Source: UBA3210 sp963648895 | GTDB taxonomy: Bacteria; Bacillota_I; Bacilli_A; RFN20; CAG-449 | Length of the DNA stretch: 20,378 nucleotides | NCBI GenBank assembly: GCA_963648895.1 | Contig: CAVJGK010000013.1 | Location: forward strand, 1 to 20,378 | Direction of reading: 5' to 3' | Shown: one piece after another, positions 7,543-15,110 of the stretch | Layout: every line of letters begins with the position of its first letter | How positions within the stretch are numbered: the first letter of the stretch is position 1 | Notes under the pieces: model-generated | What the model saw: only the letters and a program-made list of their open reading frames with translations | Told to the model about the DNA's origin: nothing | Databases searched by the model: none | Program-made: the position numbers and the translations under genes

Positions 7543-7977
7543 ATGGAACTTATAAAAGCAGATATTAATCATGTTGATGAAATTGTATCTTTAGATAATA
7601 AATACTTTCTTGCTCCATGGAACAAAGAACAATTTATTTATGAAATTAATGAGAATCAATTTTCATCTACTTATGTGCTTATTGAAGAGAACAAAGTAAT
7701 TGGATTTATTATTTATTGGATTTTATTTGATCAAGGAGAATTAGTTAAAATCTGTGTAGATGAAAACTATGCAAGAAGGGGATTAGCTCAACTAATGCTA
7801 GATCAAATGATTAAAGATTTTAAAAAAGCTGAATGCTTTGTATGCACATTAGAAGTAAGAAAATCAAATTTCAAAGCGATATCTTTATATGAAAAATATG
7901 GCTTTGAATATGTATTAACTAAAAAAGCATATTACTCCAATGGAGAAGATGCTTTATATATGATGAAAGGAGTTTAG
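7543..7977 (+). CDS. rimI: Ribosomal protein S18-alanine N-acetyltransferase (GNAT)
   Basis: This 144-residue GNAT-fold enzyme is expected to transfer an acetyl group from acetyl-CoA to the N-terminal alanine of ribosomal protein S18. Visible motifs are ICVDENYARRGLA (70-82), where RRGLA is the pyrophosphate-binding loop, and LEVRKSNFKAISLYEKYGF (103-121), with the conserved N109 and Y116. The assignment to RimI rather than another GNAT rests on length and on the classic tsaB-rimI-tsaD order. It starts one base after the tsaB stop and ends 4 bases before the tsaD start. Its 3' end provides the tsaD ribosome site (AAAGGAG). Confidence 0.9.
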   Translation: MELIKADINHVDEIVSLDNKYFLAPWNKEQFIYEINENQFSSTYVLIEENKVIGFIIYWILFDQGELVKICVDENYARRGLAQLMLDQMIKDFKKAECFVCTLEVRKSNFKAISLYEKYGFEYVLTKKAYYSNGEDALYMMKGV

Positions 7978-7981
7978 ATAT

Positions 7982-8998
7982 ATGGATAAAATAATTCTTG
8001 CAATTGAATCATCTTGTGATGAAACATCAATTGCAGTGTTAAAAAACGATACCGAATTATTAGCGAATATCGTATCTACTCAAATCGCTATCCACCAAAA
8101 ATATGGGGGAGTTATGCCTGAGATTGCTTCTCGTTTACACGTTGAAAATATCGGGGTAGTCTTAAAAGAAGCTTTAGAAACTGCCAAAATTACAATGGAT
8201 GATGTTTCTGCAATCGCAGTTACTTCTGGTCCTGGATTAATCGGCGCTTTACACGTTGGATTACAATGTGCAAAAACATTGGCCTTAATGTATCATAAAC
8301 CATTAATTCCAGTTCACCATCTATCAGGACATATCTATGCGAATGAATATCAAGCAAAATTAAAATTCCCATGTTTAGCCATCGTTGTTTCTGGTGGTAA
8401 TACAGAACTAGTTTTAATGCAAAAGCACTTAGATTTTAAAATTATAGGTGAAACTCGTGATGATGCTTTAGGAGAAGCTTTTGATAAAGTCGCTCGTGTA
8501 GTTGGTTTACCTTATCCAGGCGGCGTATCAATTGATCGTCTTTCTAAAGAAGGCAAACATACTTATAAATTACCTCGTCCATTAAATGATGGAAGTTATG
8601 ATTATTCTTATTCAGGAATTAAAACTGCAGTTATTAATTTAGCCCACCATCTTGAACAATGTGGAGAAAAGATTAATGTACCAGATTTAGCTTGTTCTTT
8701 CCAAGAAACTGCCATTGATTTATTACTTGATAAAGCTTTACCGGCAGTCGATGAATTTGGCATTAAACAAGTAGTTCTTGCAGGTGGAGTATCGGCAAAT
8801 TCATATTTAAGAAGTGAAGTAGTTAGACGTTTAAAAGATAAAGATGTAGAAGTAGTTATCCCACCTTTATGGTGTACAACTGATAATGCGGCAATGATTG
8901 CAAAAGTCGGTAGTTATCTTTATGATGAAGGAGTATTTGCTTCTCTTGATCTAGCCGCAAACCCTAACTGGAAATTAGAAGATTATAGAAAGTTCTAG
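7982..8998 (+). CDS. tsaD: tRNA N6-adenosine threonylcarbamoyltransferase TsaD
   Basis: TsaD transfers the threonylcarbamoyl group from threonylcarbamoyl-AMP to A37 of tRNA, acting with TsaB and TsaE. The 338-residue length is normal. Motifs seen are IESSCDETSIAVL (8-20), YGGVMPEIASRLH (41-53), TSGPGLIGALHVG (81-93) and the metal-binding HLSGH (H113 and H117). VSGGNTELVL, EAFDKVARVVGLPYPGG and the C-terminal TTDNAAMIA also occur. No substitution of a key residue is evident. The enzyme TsaC/Sua5, which makes threonylcarbamoyl-AMP, is not in this window. The gene lies inside the tsaE operon, and gtrA follows after 7 bases. Confidence 0.96.
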   Translation: MDKIILAIESSCDETSIAVLKNDTELLANIVSTQIAIHQKYGGVMPEIASRLHVENIGVVLKEALETAKITMDDVSAIAVTSGPGLIGALHVGLQCAKTLALMYHKPLIPVHHLSGHIYANEYQAKLKFPCLAIVVSGGNTELVLMQKHLDFKIIGETRDDALGEAFDKVARVVGLPYPGGVSIDRLSKEGKHTYKLPRPLNDGSYDYSYSGIKTAVINLAHHLEQCGEKINVPDLACSFQETAIDLLLDKALPAVDEFGIKQVVLAGGVSANSYLRSEVVRRLKDKDVEVVIPPLWCTTDNAAMIAKVGSYLYDEGVFASLDLAANPNWKLEDYRKF

Positions 8999-9005
8999 GT
9001 GACTT

Positions 9006-9524
9006 ATGGAAGAAGAAAACGTAGTAAAAAATGAAACTAACCAAGAAGCAAAAAAGCAATCGACAAAATCTTTGATCTTAGAGATTATTCGTTTCTTACT
9101 TGTCGGAGGACTTGCTACTTTAGTTGATTGGTTTATCTCTTATCTTTTAAGTGCAGTATTACCTACATTGAATGCTGGCTCATGGAATGTTAAAGATACT
9201 CTAGCTACCATTGGAGGATTCTGTGTTGGCTTATTCGTTAATTATTTCTTAAGCATCATATTTGTCTATAAAGACAAGAAAGATGAAAACGAAGGTAAAT
9301 CATTTAAAGATTTCTTAATCTTTGCCACCATCGGTGTATTAGTCTTATTATTCCAAATTTTATTTAACTTCTTAGTTAATGATTTATGGTTTACTAAAGG
9401 ATTACAATGGGAAGTTATATTCATTGGTAATTTAACCTGGGGATATATCATTTCCAAAGTATGCGCGACTGCAATAGGATTAGTATTAAATTATACATTT
9501 AGAAAATTAATTATATTTAAATAA
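9006..9524 (+). CDS. GtrA-like family membrane protein
   Basis: The 172-residue protein has a charged cytoplasmic start (about 22 residues, Glu/Lys-rich) and four membrane helices near 25-53, 63-88, 102-125 and 138-168. The GtrA-family features are FLLVGGLATLVDW in helix 1, GFCVGLFVNYFLS in helix 2, and the closing N-Y-T-F-R-K-L-I-I-F. Known members are thought to flip polyprenyl-linked sugars or assist glycosylation of cell-surface polymers. The substrate cannot be read from sequence, and no glycosyltransferase partner is adjacent. The start at 9006 follows AGGTGA, which overlaps the tsaD stop codon. It is the last gene of the tsaE operon, and its link to t6A synthesis is probably only positional. 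Confidence 0.88.
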   Translation: MEEENVVKNETNQEAKKQSTKSLILEIIRFLLVGGLATLVDWFISYLLSAVLPTLNAGSWNVKDTLATIGGFCVGLFVNYFLSIIFVYKDKKDENEGKSFKDFLIFATIGVLVLLFQILFNFLVNDLWFTKGLQWEVIFIGNLTWGYIISKVCATAIGLVLNYTFRKLIIFK

Positions 9525-9547
9525 AGCATCCAATAGGATGTTTTATT
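9520..9547 (+). terminator. Intrinsic terminator of the tsaE-gtrA operon
   Basis: A 12-bp stem with one G-U pair (9520-9531 with 9536-9547) closes an AATA loop, and more T residues follow to 9550. The stop codon of the GtrA gene lies in the first arm. Confidence 0.85.
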
Positions 9548-9610
9548 TTTGCACTTTGTAATAAATAAAAAGTGCAAAATTTGCACTATAGCATATTGAC
9601 AAAGTGCAAA
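9548..9610. repeat. Nested inverted repeats of TTTGCAC/GTGCAAA upstream of the ATPase pair
   Basis: Four copies of one element occur in 63 bases. The outer arms TTTGCACTTTGT (9548-9559) and ACAAAGTGCAAA (9599-9610) are a perfect 12-bp inverted repeat. Between them lies a perfect 17-base palindrome AGTGCAAAATTTGCACT (9571-9587, arms of 8 with one central base). The right outer arm overlaps TTGACA at 9596-9601, a perfect -35 hexamer. The nearest TATAAT (9624-9629) is 22 bases away, a poor spacing. Operators for a regulator or a structured RNA are both possible. The element begins directly after the upstream terminator. Confidence 0.85.
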
Positions 9611-9716
9611 CTTAATGAATGATTATAATAATTATGTTAAATTTTTTCTTAATTTTGTTTTAAAAGAAGCAATTTTAATAAAAAAACATTAAATTTATTA
9701 CTCCTAAACATATTTT

Positions 9717-9764
9717 TTGTTTAAAAATAATAAAGTGTGCTATTATAATAAATAGAAGGAAGGA
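9717..9764 (+). promoter_or_regulatory. Candidate promoter and ribosome site of the ATPase pair
   Basis: TTGTTT (9717-9722) and an extended -10, TGCTATTAT (9738-9746), are 18 bases apart; TATAAT overlaps at 9744-9749. AAGGAAGGA at 9756-9764 is the ribosome site for ATG 9772. The leader from this promoter would be very short, so transcription may instead begin near the TTGACA at 9596. Confidence 0.5.
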
Positions 9765-9771
9765 TTTAAGT

Positions 9772-10941
9772 ATGTTAAAGATATTGACAATTAAAGCATC
9801 TGGATATAAATTGCTTGGTGATGACTTTTTTATTGATTTAACTTCTAAAGCTAGAGTTAAAAAAGAGGAATTAGAAAAAGAAATATTTCAAATAGATAAT
9901 AAATTATATTCTTCTCGAACTTTATCGTTTGTTGGATGCAATTCAAGCGGTAAATCAACCATTTTAACTTTAATTTTAAAAACACTTGTTTTACTTCAAA
10001 CAGGTAGATGGGAATTTATTAAAAATGAATTTCATAATGATAGCATATCTTTAAGCGTTGATTTTTATTTAAATGGTTATATTTATACTTACTGTGTTAT
10101 TTTAACTAAACCTAATACAAATAATATTGGATCTTTAAACCTTTTTGCCCTTATTACTAATGAAAAACTTTATCGTGGAAAATATGATAAACATAAAGGT
10201 AATTATAACGTCACTCTAATTAAAGAAGATATATCTAATACTTTGAACTCATTAATTGATACATCTTCCATAGTTAATATTACTAGAAATAATATAAGTG
10301 TTGATTATTTTAATACTAATAATATAACCAATATCAATGAAGTATTTGTTAGAACTACATTTTTTGAATCACTTAAAAAATGTAATGAGAAGTTACTATC
10401 ATCAATTATACAATTATTAGATGAAAGCATCGAATATATAAGACCAAGTGATAATGATACTATTAAATTTAAAAGATTTAACGAAGAAGAATTGATTTTA
10501 ACTAATATTGAATTATTAAGTATTCTTTCTTCTGGTACTTTTAGAGGTGTGGAATTATATATACGTGCGATAAACGCAATAAAATATGGAAAGATATTTA
10601 TTGTTGATGAAATTGAAAATTCCTTCCAAAAGAATTTAGTTAGTAATTTATTATTCTTATTTAACGATGAAAAAATAAATAAAAATAATGCTCAATTAAT
10701 ATTTTCCACTCATTATACAGAAATATTAGATTATTTATCTAGAAGAGATTCTATTTTTATTACACATAAAGAAAATGGAATAATAAATATTAAAAACTTA
10801 TATAGTGATTATAATGTAAGATGTGAATTATCAAAGAGTAGATTATTTGATAACAATGTATTTAATACTTCGATTAATTATGACATGTTGTTAAGCGTAA
10901 GGAGGAATTTAATTGATGAATTATATTCTAATAATGACTGA
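9772..10941 (+). CDS. AAA15/RloA-like ATPase of a two-gene candidate defence system
   Basis: This 389-residue SMC/ABC-like ATPase of the AAA15/AAA21 type resembles RloA, AbiLi and the ATPases of OLD- and PARIS-like defence pairs. Visible motifs are Walker A GCNSSGKS (55-62), a signature-like SSGTFRG (253-259), Walker B IFIVDE (275-280) and the switch His in STHYTE (H314). The central part (70-240) is the expected helical insertion. It has no HTH and no nuclease domain of its own, so any effector activity should reside in the partner. The gene ends in TGA, the only TGA stop in the window, and overlaps the next gene by 26 bases, implying coupled translation. The start follows AAGGAAGGA. A role in phage or plasmid defence is inference from the gene pairing. 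Confidence 0.8.
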   Translation: MLKILTIKASGYKLLGDDFFIDLTSKARVKKEELEKEIFQIDNKLYSSRTLSFVGCNSSGKSTILTLILKTLVLLQTGRWEFIKNEFHNDSISLSVDFYLNGYIYTYCVILTKPNTNNIGSLNLFALITNEKLYRGKYDKHKGNYNVTLIKEDISNTLNSLIDTSSIVNITRNNISVDYFNTNNITNINEVFVRTTFFESLKKCNEKLLSSIIQLLDESIEYIRPSDNDTIKFKRFNEEELILTNIELLSILSSGTFRGVELYIRAINAIKYGKIFIVDEIENSFQKNLVSNLLFLFNDEKINKNNAQLIFSTHYTEILDYLSRRDSIFITHKENGIINIKNLYSDYNVRCELSKSRLFDNNVFNTSINYDMLLSVRRNLIDELYSNND

Positions 10942-11449
10942 AGGATCTGATGAAAAAGAATTACTAGATATATTGTTAGAACGTAATCTTCTTAAATTCG
11001 CTAAAAAAGAATTATTAATGGAAGAAATATTTCATGCAAGACAAATTGATACAAATATTCGCGCTTATATTCAAGGATTAAGACCTGGAAATGATGTAAC
11101 TATTTATCGTGTGGGTGACAAATTAAGTGATAATTTGACCATTCCAAAAACAATAATGCCAAATAAAATTAAAACTAAGTATAAAGTATGTACACTTCCT
11201 GAATTTGAAATATTGATGATATTAAATGATAAATATTATGATAGATATATTAAAGAAAAATCAAATTTGAAACCTAGTGAATTCTATAAAAAGGTGAATA
11301 AGAATTTTTCTAAAAGTAGAGAATTCGTACATAGTTATTTCAATTCATTAACTGATGATGAATTAGTTGATCTATTGAATCTCTATTATAAAAAACGTGG
11401 GCGTATGCATAAAAAAGATGAATTATCATTAAAAGACTTATTGAAATAA
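10916..11449 (+). CDS. Small RloB/TOPRIM-like partner of the ATPase
   Basis: This 177-residue protein belongs to a family I know only as uncharacterised in Bacillota. The order of motifs resembles RloB/AbiLii and TOPRIM effectors. First comes ILIMTEGSDEKELLDILL (5-22), a beta strand ending in T-E-G like the TOPRIM Glu. Next is TIYRVGDKLSD (62-72), a second strand with acidic residues D68 and D72. Then LPEFEILMIL (94-103) resembles the P-x-F-E-x-W segment of RloB. A helical, basic C-terminus (KKRGRMHKKDEL) follows. The frame also allows TTG at 10913; I prefer ATG 10916, since AAGGAGG at 10899-10905 serves both. It may be the toxic effector of the pair, possibly a nuclease; this is inference. 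Confidence 0.7.
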   Translation: MNYILIMTEGSDEKELLDILLERNLLKFAKKELLMEEIFHARQIDTNIRAYIQGLRPGNDVTIYRVGDKLSDNLTIPKTIMPNKIKTKYKVCTLPEFEILMILNDKYYDRYIKEKSNLKPSEFYKKVNKNFSKSREFVHSYFNSLTDDELVDLLNLYYKKRGRMHKKDELSLKDLLK

Positions 11450-11464
11450 TGTAAATATAAATAA

Positions 11465-11498
11465 AAAACTTCTTACTCAGCTATGGGTAAGAAGTTTT
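11465..11498. terminator. Bidirectional terminator between convergent genes
   Basis: A 15-bp stem (11465-11479 with 11484-11498, one G-U pair) closes a GCTA tetraloop. TTTT ends the plus-strand arm, and the A run at 11463-11468 gives a U run for minus-strand transcripts, so it can serve both the ATPase pair and the EAL gene. Confidence 0.85.
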
Positions 11499-11511
11499 GC
11501 TTTAAACTAAA

Positions 11512-13410
11512 TTAGTTTTCTTTCTTTTGTTCGTTAATGAACTTGATGAATTCATCTTTTGGTAATGGCTTTGATAAATAATAACCTTGTAAGTAATTCG
11601 CGCCTAGGTTAATAAAATAATCTAATGATTCTTGTGTTTCAATACCTTCAATAAGAACATCTTTATCAATTTCTTTTAACATGTTCATGTGGGAAACAAC
11701 AACGCTTTTCATATTATTAGAAGTAGTATCTGCGATAAACTTACGATCAAATTTAATAATCTTAATTGGATATCTTATTAAACTTGTAATGTTGGTATAG
11801 GATTTACCATAAGCATCTAGACAGAAACTAAATCCAAAGGCAATTAATCTCGACATATTCTTAAAAAAGATTTCTTCATCGATGATGGATGCAGATTCTT
11901 TAATTTCAAAACAAATAGTTTTTGGATCGATATGATATCTAGATGATATTTCAATAACGCGATCAGAGAATGATTTTCTAACAATTTCATAAGATGAAAC
12001 ATTGATTTCAATATAATTTAAATTTAATGTTTTAAATTCTGGACTAATGACAAATTGACATACTTTTTCAAATACGATATTAGTGATTTTTTCAATGTAA
12101 TGATTGTTTTCCGCGACTTCAATAAGCTTAGAAGGGAACATATATCCATCACTAGTTTTAAGTCTTAATAAGGCTTCTGCTTGTTTATAATTCTTGCTTT
12201 GGCAATTATAGATAGGTTGATAAAACATTTCAAATTTATCTTCAACAATCGCAGTTTCAATCAATTCACGATAAGAGAGATTTAATAATGTTTTATTGTT
12301 TAATGCATATTCACTATAAATGATAATGTTATTACCATCACTATATTCAACATAATCTTCAAAACGGAAACATAAATCAATGAATTGATCATAAGATTTA
12401 ATATCGTTATATGCATCAATGCTTAATATGTGGAGATCTTGAAGACCAATATCACTAACCCATTTACTATCAAATGTGGATAATAATACTTTTTTAATAT
12501 CTTCTGGTTTTTTATTAAAGACAATCGCGAATATACCATTATTTAAATAATAACTATGATGATCTAATTGATATAAATCTAATGAAGTATCTAATTTATT
12601 AACAAAGTTATTTAATAATTCTTCTAATTGAGTTGGATTCATGATTGATTCTTGTGCTTTATATTTATAAATCTTTAATAACAATACATTGAATGGAGAT
12701 TCATAATTGTAATAAACATTCATATCGGATTTAAATAATTTCTCATGTAAACAATTAATACCATTCGCGACAAGATCTTCTTTTCTTTCGACAGTAAGAA
12801 GAATTAATAAAGTTGCAATAGAAATACCAAACATTCCAAAATAGATTTCTTTAAATAATGTTTGAACTAGAATCGATATTGAAATAAAGAAAACAATAAA
12901 TAATAAAATTCTATTTTGCTTTACTTTAACATTCTTCCAAGAAAGAATTAATGTAATTAATGGTAAAATGATAAAATATCCTGCAACTACATAAATAATC
13001 CAAGCATAATTACCTAATACCATTTGATGATTTCTAATATCAAATAAATTATGAGAGAAAAGATTGATTAATAAACATATTAACGAAGCAATAATTGGAA
13101 CTAAGAAACTGTATATCCATTTATTCTTCTTTAAGAAGATACCTGCACGTAATGAATAAAGAATGTAAATTAAGAATGAGAATAAGACTAAGCTTCTTAT
13201 TATAAGAAAGAATGTAAAATATAAAACGCTACTGAAATCGTTATTGCTACAGGCATATAAGATTTCTAAGCTACAACAGATAATTGATAAAATAGATATT
13301 AAAAGAAGTATCTTAGTCGTTTTAAGCATGTACATCTTTTTATAAAAGGCGATGAATATAATTAATAGAAAAATAATTATCGCCGCTATATCGAAATAGA
13401 AGTTATACAT
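11512..13410 (-). CDS. Membrane-anchored EAL-domain protein with altered catalytic site
   Basis: This 632-residue protein has about seven membrane helices in residues 5-207, then a region near 215-370 that may be a degenerate GGDEF fold (no GGDEF signature), then an EAL domain (385-628). EAL domains hydrolyse cyclic di-GMP. Present are E412-A-L, N470, E502/E505, D532, K553, E588-G-I-E and Q608-G-Y. The usual D-D-F-G-x-G loop reads L-D-A-Y-G-K-S, so the second metal-binding Asp is Ala533. Weak activity or a sensing role is therefore possible. The N-terminal helices may sense a membrane signal. The start has AAAGGAG (plus 13422-13428) 11 bases upstream. It is transcribed divergently from the GntR gene and shares a 142-base intergenic region with it. 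Confidence 0.88.
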   Translation of the reverse strand: MYNFYFDIAAIIIFLLIIFIAFYKKMYMLKTTKILLLISILSIICCSLEILYACSNNDFSSVLYFTFFLIIRSLVLFSFLIYILYSLRAGIFLKKNKWIYSFLVPIIASLICLLINLFSHNLFDIRNHQMVLGNYAWIIYVVAGYFIILPLITLILSWKNVKVKQNRILLFIVFFISISILVQTLFKEIYFGMFGISIATLLILLTVERKEDLVANGINCLHEKLFKSDMNVYYNYESPFNVLLLKIYKYKAQESIMNPTQLEELLNNFVNKLDTSLDLYQLDHHSYYLNNGIFAIVFNKKPEDIKKVLLSTFDSKWVSDIGLQDLHILSIDAYNDIKSYDQFIDLCFRFEDYVEYSDGNNIIIYSEYALNNKTLLNLSYRELIETAIVEDKFEMFYQPIYNCQSKNYKQAEALLRLKTSDGYMFPSKLIEVAENNHYIEKITNIVFEKVCQFVISPEFKTLNLNYIEINVSSYEIVRKSFSDRVIEISSRYHIDPKTICFEIKESASIIDEEIFFKNMSRLIAFGFSFCLDAYGKSYTNITSLIRYPIKIIKFDRKFIADTTSNNMKSVVVSHMNMLKEIDKDVLIEGIETQESLDYFINLGANYLQGYYLSKPLPKDEFIKFINEQKKEN

Positions 13411-13443
13411 AATACTATTGACTCCTTTCGTAACATTAAAATC

Positions 13444-13472
13444 ATTATATAAATTATTTTTGTAGATTACAA
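13444..13472 (-). promoter_or_regulatory. Promoter of the EAL-domain gene
   Basis: Read on the minus strand: TTGTAA (plus 13467-13472), 17 bases, then TATAAT (plus 13444-13449). The ribosome site at plus 13422-13428 follows. Confidence 0.7.
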
Positions 13473-13494
13473 TTATAAATATTATTTATAATAG

Positions 13495-13523
13495 TTGACT
13501 TTATCTTAAAATAGTCCTAATAT
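13495..13523 (+). promoter_or_regulatory. Promoter of the gntR-permease-GH28 operon
   Basis: TTGACT (13495-13500) and TAATAT (13518-13523) are separated by 17 bases. The predicted start falls within the palindrome at 13527-13540. Confidence 0.75.
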
Positions 13524-13526
13524 ACT

Positions 13527-13540
13527 TGTGATATATCACA
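13527..13540. promoter_or_regulatory. Palindromic operator TGTGATATATCACA, likely GntR autoregulation
   Basis: A perfect 14-bp palindrome lies 3 bases after the -10 element and directly before the GGAG ribosome site (13541-13544) of the GntR gene. Its position over the transcription start fits repression, and FCD-type GntR dimers bind short palindromes of this size. That this GntR protein binds it is inference. Confidence 0.7.
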
Positions 13541-13552
13541 GGAGACAAGATT

Positions 13553-14164
13553 ATGACACCTTATAGTTATATAAAAAAGCAAATCATAACTGGTAAATTA
13601 ATTCCTGGCACCATCTTTAATGAAAATGAGGTGGCTAAAGCTTTAGGAGTAAGTAGAACACCAGTTAGAGAAGCAGTAATTAAACTCGCCGAAGAAGGAT
13701 ATTTAACCATTATTCCTCGCAAAGGAACAATTGTATCAAATATATCTTTCTCTGATGTAAAAGAGGTTTATGAAATTCGTTATATGTTAGAACCAGAAAT
13801 AACTTTTAAAGCAACTAACTTAATGAACAGAGAATTATGTTTAAAATGGAAAGAATACTTTACTTCTTTATTAAAAAAAGAAGAAGCTAAATTACCATTT
13901 GAAACAGATGAAGATGATGTGGATAAATTATTCCATTTAAGCATCGCGAATTCTTTAAACAATAAATTAATCAATAAAGAAATTGATTATTTAATGGATG
14001 TATCTCAAAGAATTAGATATTTATCCAATCGTCAAAACGAACATCGCTACTTAGCTTCATTACAAGAACATATCGACATTATTGATGCGATATTAGCTGG
14101 AATTAATGAAAAAGCAATGCTCATGATGAAAGAACATCTTAAAAATACAATCGAGGGTTATTAA
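13553..14164 (+). CDS. GntR-family transcriptional regulator, FCD subfamily
   Basis: The 203-residue protein has an N-terminal winged helix (5-62), with the GntR recognition helix NENEVAKALGVSRTPVREAVIKL and wing residues IIPRKGTIVS. An FCD ligand-binding domain follows. Likely metal and ligand residues are D124, H128 (DKLFHLSIANS), H173 (QEHIDIIDAI) and H195 (MKEHL). FCD regulators often respond to sugar acids or other carboxylates, such as gluconate, galacturonate and fructuronate. It heads an operon with a permease and a GH28 enzyme, and a palindrome overlaps its promoter. Autoregulated repression relieved by a uronate-like compound is the simplest inference. The start has GGAG 8 bases upstream, and the permease gene begins one base after its stop. 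Confidence 0.92.
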   Translation: MTPYSYIKKQIITGKLIPGTIFNENEVAKALGVSRTPVREAVIKLAEEGYLTIIPRKGTIVSNISFSDVKEVYEIRYMLEPEITFKATNLMNRELCLKWKEYFTSLLKKEEAKLPFETDEDDVDKLFHLSIANSLNNKLINKEIDYLMDVSQRIRYLSNRQNEHRYLASLQEHIDIIDAILAGINEKAMLMMKEHLKNTIEGY

Positions 14165-14165
14165 T

Positions 14166-15101
14166 ATGGATTTAGCGTTAATATCATTAAAACAAGTCGG
14201 TATCATGTTTATCATGATTGCCTTAGGATTTATCTTAGTCAAATTAAAATTAATCGATATTTCTTCAAAAAAATCATTTTCTAATTTATTAGTTTATTTA
14301 GTAGTTCCTTGTATGATTATTAATTCATATAACACTACATATGACCAAAGTGTTTTAGTTAATATTCTTTGGTGCTTCCTTGCAAGTTTTATATTACTAC
14401 TCATCGGTTTAGTAGTAACATTCATCATCACTCATTTTTGGCACATCGATGATCGACCAATCTTAAGGTTTGGTTTAATCTTCTCCAATGCAGCTTATAT
14501 GGGTTTCCCATTAATTGAAGCAATGTTTGGTAAAGTTGGATTAATCTATGCTTCTTCATTCGTAAGCATGTTTAATATCCTTCTTTGGACAATTGGTTAT
14601 ATGATCGTTAGTAGAAGTTTTAACGTAAAAGTAGCCCTTACTTCCATCGCAAAAACTCCTGTATTATATGCTTTAATTATTGGTTTAATTATCTTCTTCT
14701 TCCAAATTCCATTACCAGATATGATATCTTCACCATTAAGCTTAATTGGTAATATGAATACTCCATTAAGTATGATTATCACAGGTATGATTATCGCAAG
14801 TAGTTCCATTGTTCCAGTATTAAAAAATAAATATTTATGGTTTACTACTGTTATTAGATTATTACTTATTCCTGCAGTATGTTATGGTGCAGTATATTTA
14901 TTATCATTATGTGGAATTGATCCTGAAGTATTAAAGATTGTCTTTATCCTAGAAGCTTGCCCATGTGCGGCCATTACATCAATATTCGCGGTTAAATTTT
15001 CTTATAATGAAGATCTTGCAGCATCCAGTGTTGTTATAACAACATTATTATCAATTATTACTTTACCAGGTTTTACTTTATTAATTGGCTTAATTTTATA
15101 A
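14166..15101 (+). CDS. AEC-family (auxin efflux carrier-like) permease
   Basis: This 311-residue membrane protein has about ten hydrophobic segments in two similar halves. Family patterns are FGLIFSNAAYMGFPLIEAMFG (103-123, with N108 and P115) in the first half and EACPCAAITSIFAVKFSYNEDLAASSVVITTLLSIITLP near the C-terminus. Relatives include malate and malonate permeases; bacterial members move organic acids by secondary transport. Placed between an FCD-type GntR regulator and a GH28 glycosidase, it may carry a sugar acid or a fermentation acid, which is inference. Translation is probably coupled to gntR, with one base between the genes. The ribosome site (CGAGGG) lies inside the end of gntR. 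Confidence 0.88.
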   Translation: MDLALISLKQVGIMFIMIALGFILVKLKLIDISSKKSFSNLLVYLVVPCMIINSYNTTYDQSVLVNILWCFLASFILLLIGLVVTFIITHFWHIDDRPILRFGLIFSNAAYMGFPLIEAMFGKVGLIYASSFVSMFNILLWTIGYMIVSRSFNVKVALTSIAKTPVLYALIIGLIIFFFQIPLPDMISSPLSLIGNMNTPLSMIITGMIIASSSIVPVLKNKYLWFTTVIRLLLIPAVCYGAVYLLSLCGIDPEVLKIVFILEACPCAAITSIFAVKFSYNEDLAASSVVITTLLSIITLPGFTLLIGLIL

Positions 15102-15110
15102 GGGGGATTT

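Noticed and set aside
9615..9692. 25-codon frame (MNDYNNYVKFF...) upstream of the ATPase gene
   Set aside because: No ribosome site, AT-rich composition, and it overlaps possible promoter elements; not supportable as a leader peptide.
9548..9771. Retron or other reverse-transcriptase-linked non-coding RNA upstream of the ATPase pair
   Set aside because: There is no reverse transcriptase gene nearby. The inverted repeats alone do not support a retron RNA.
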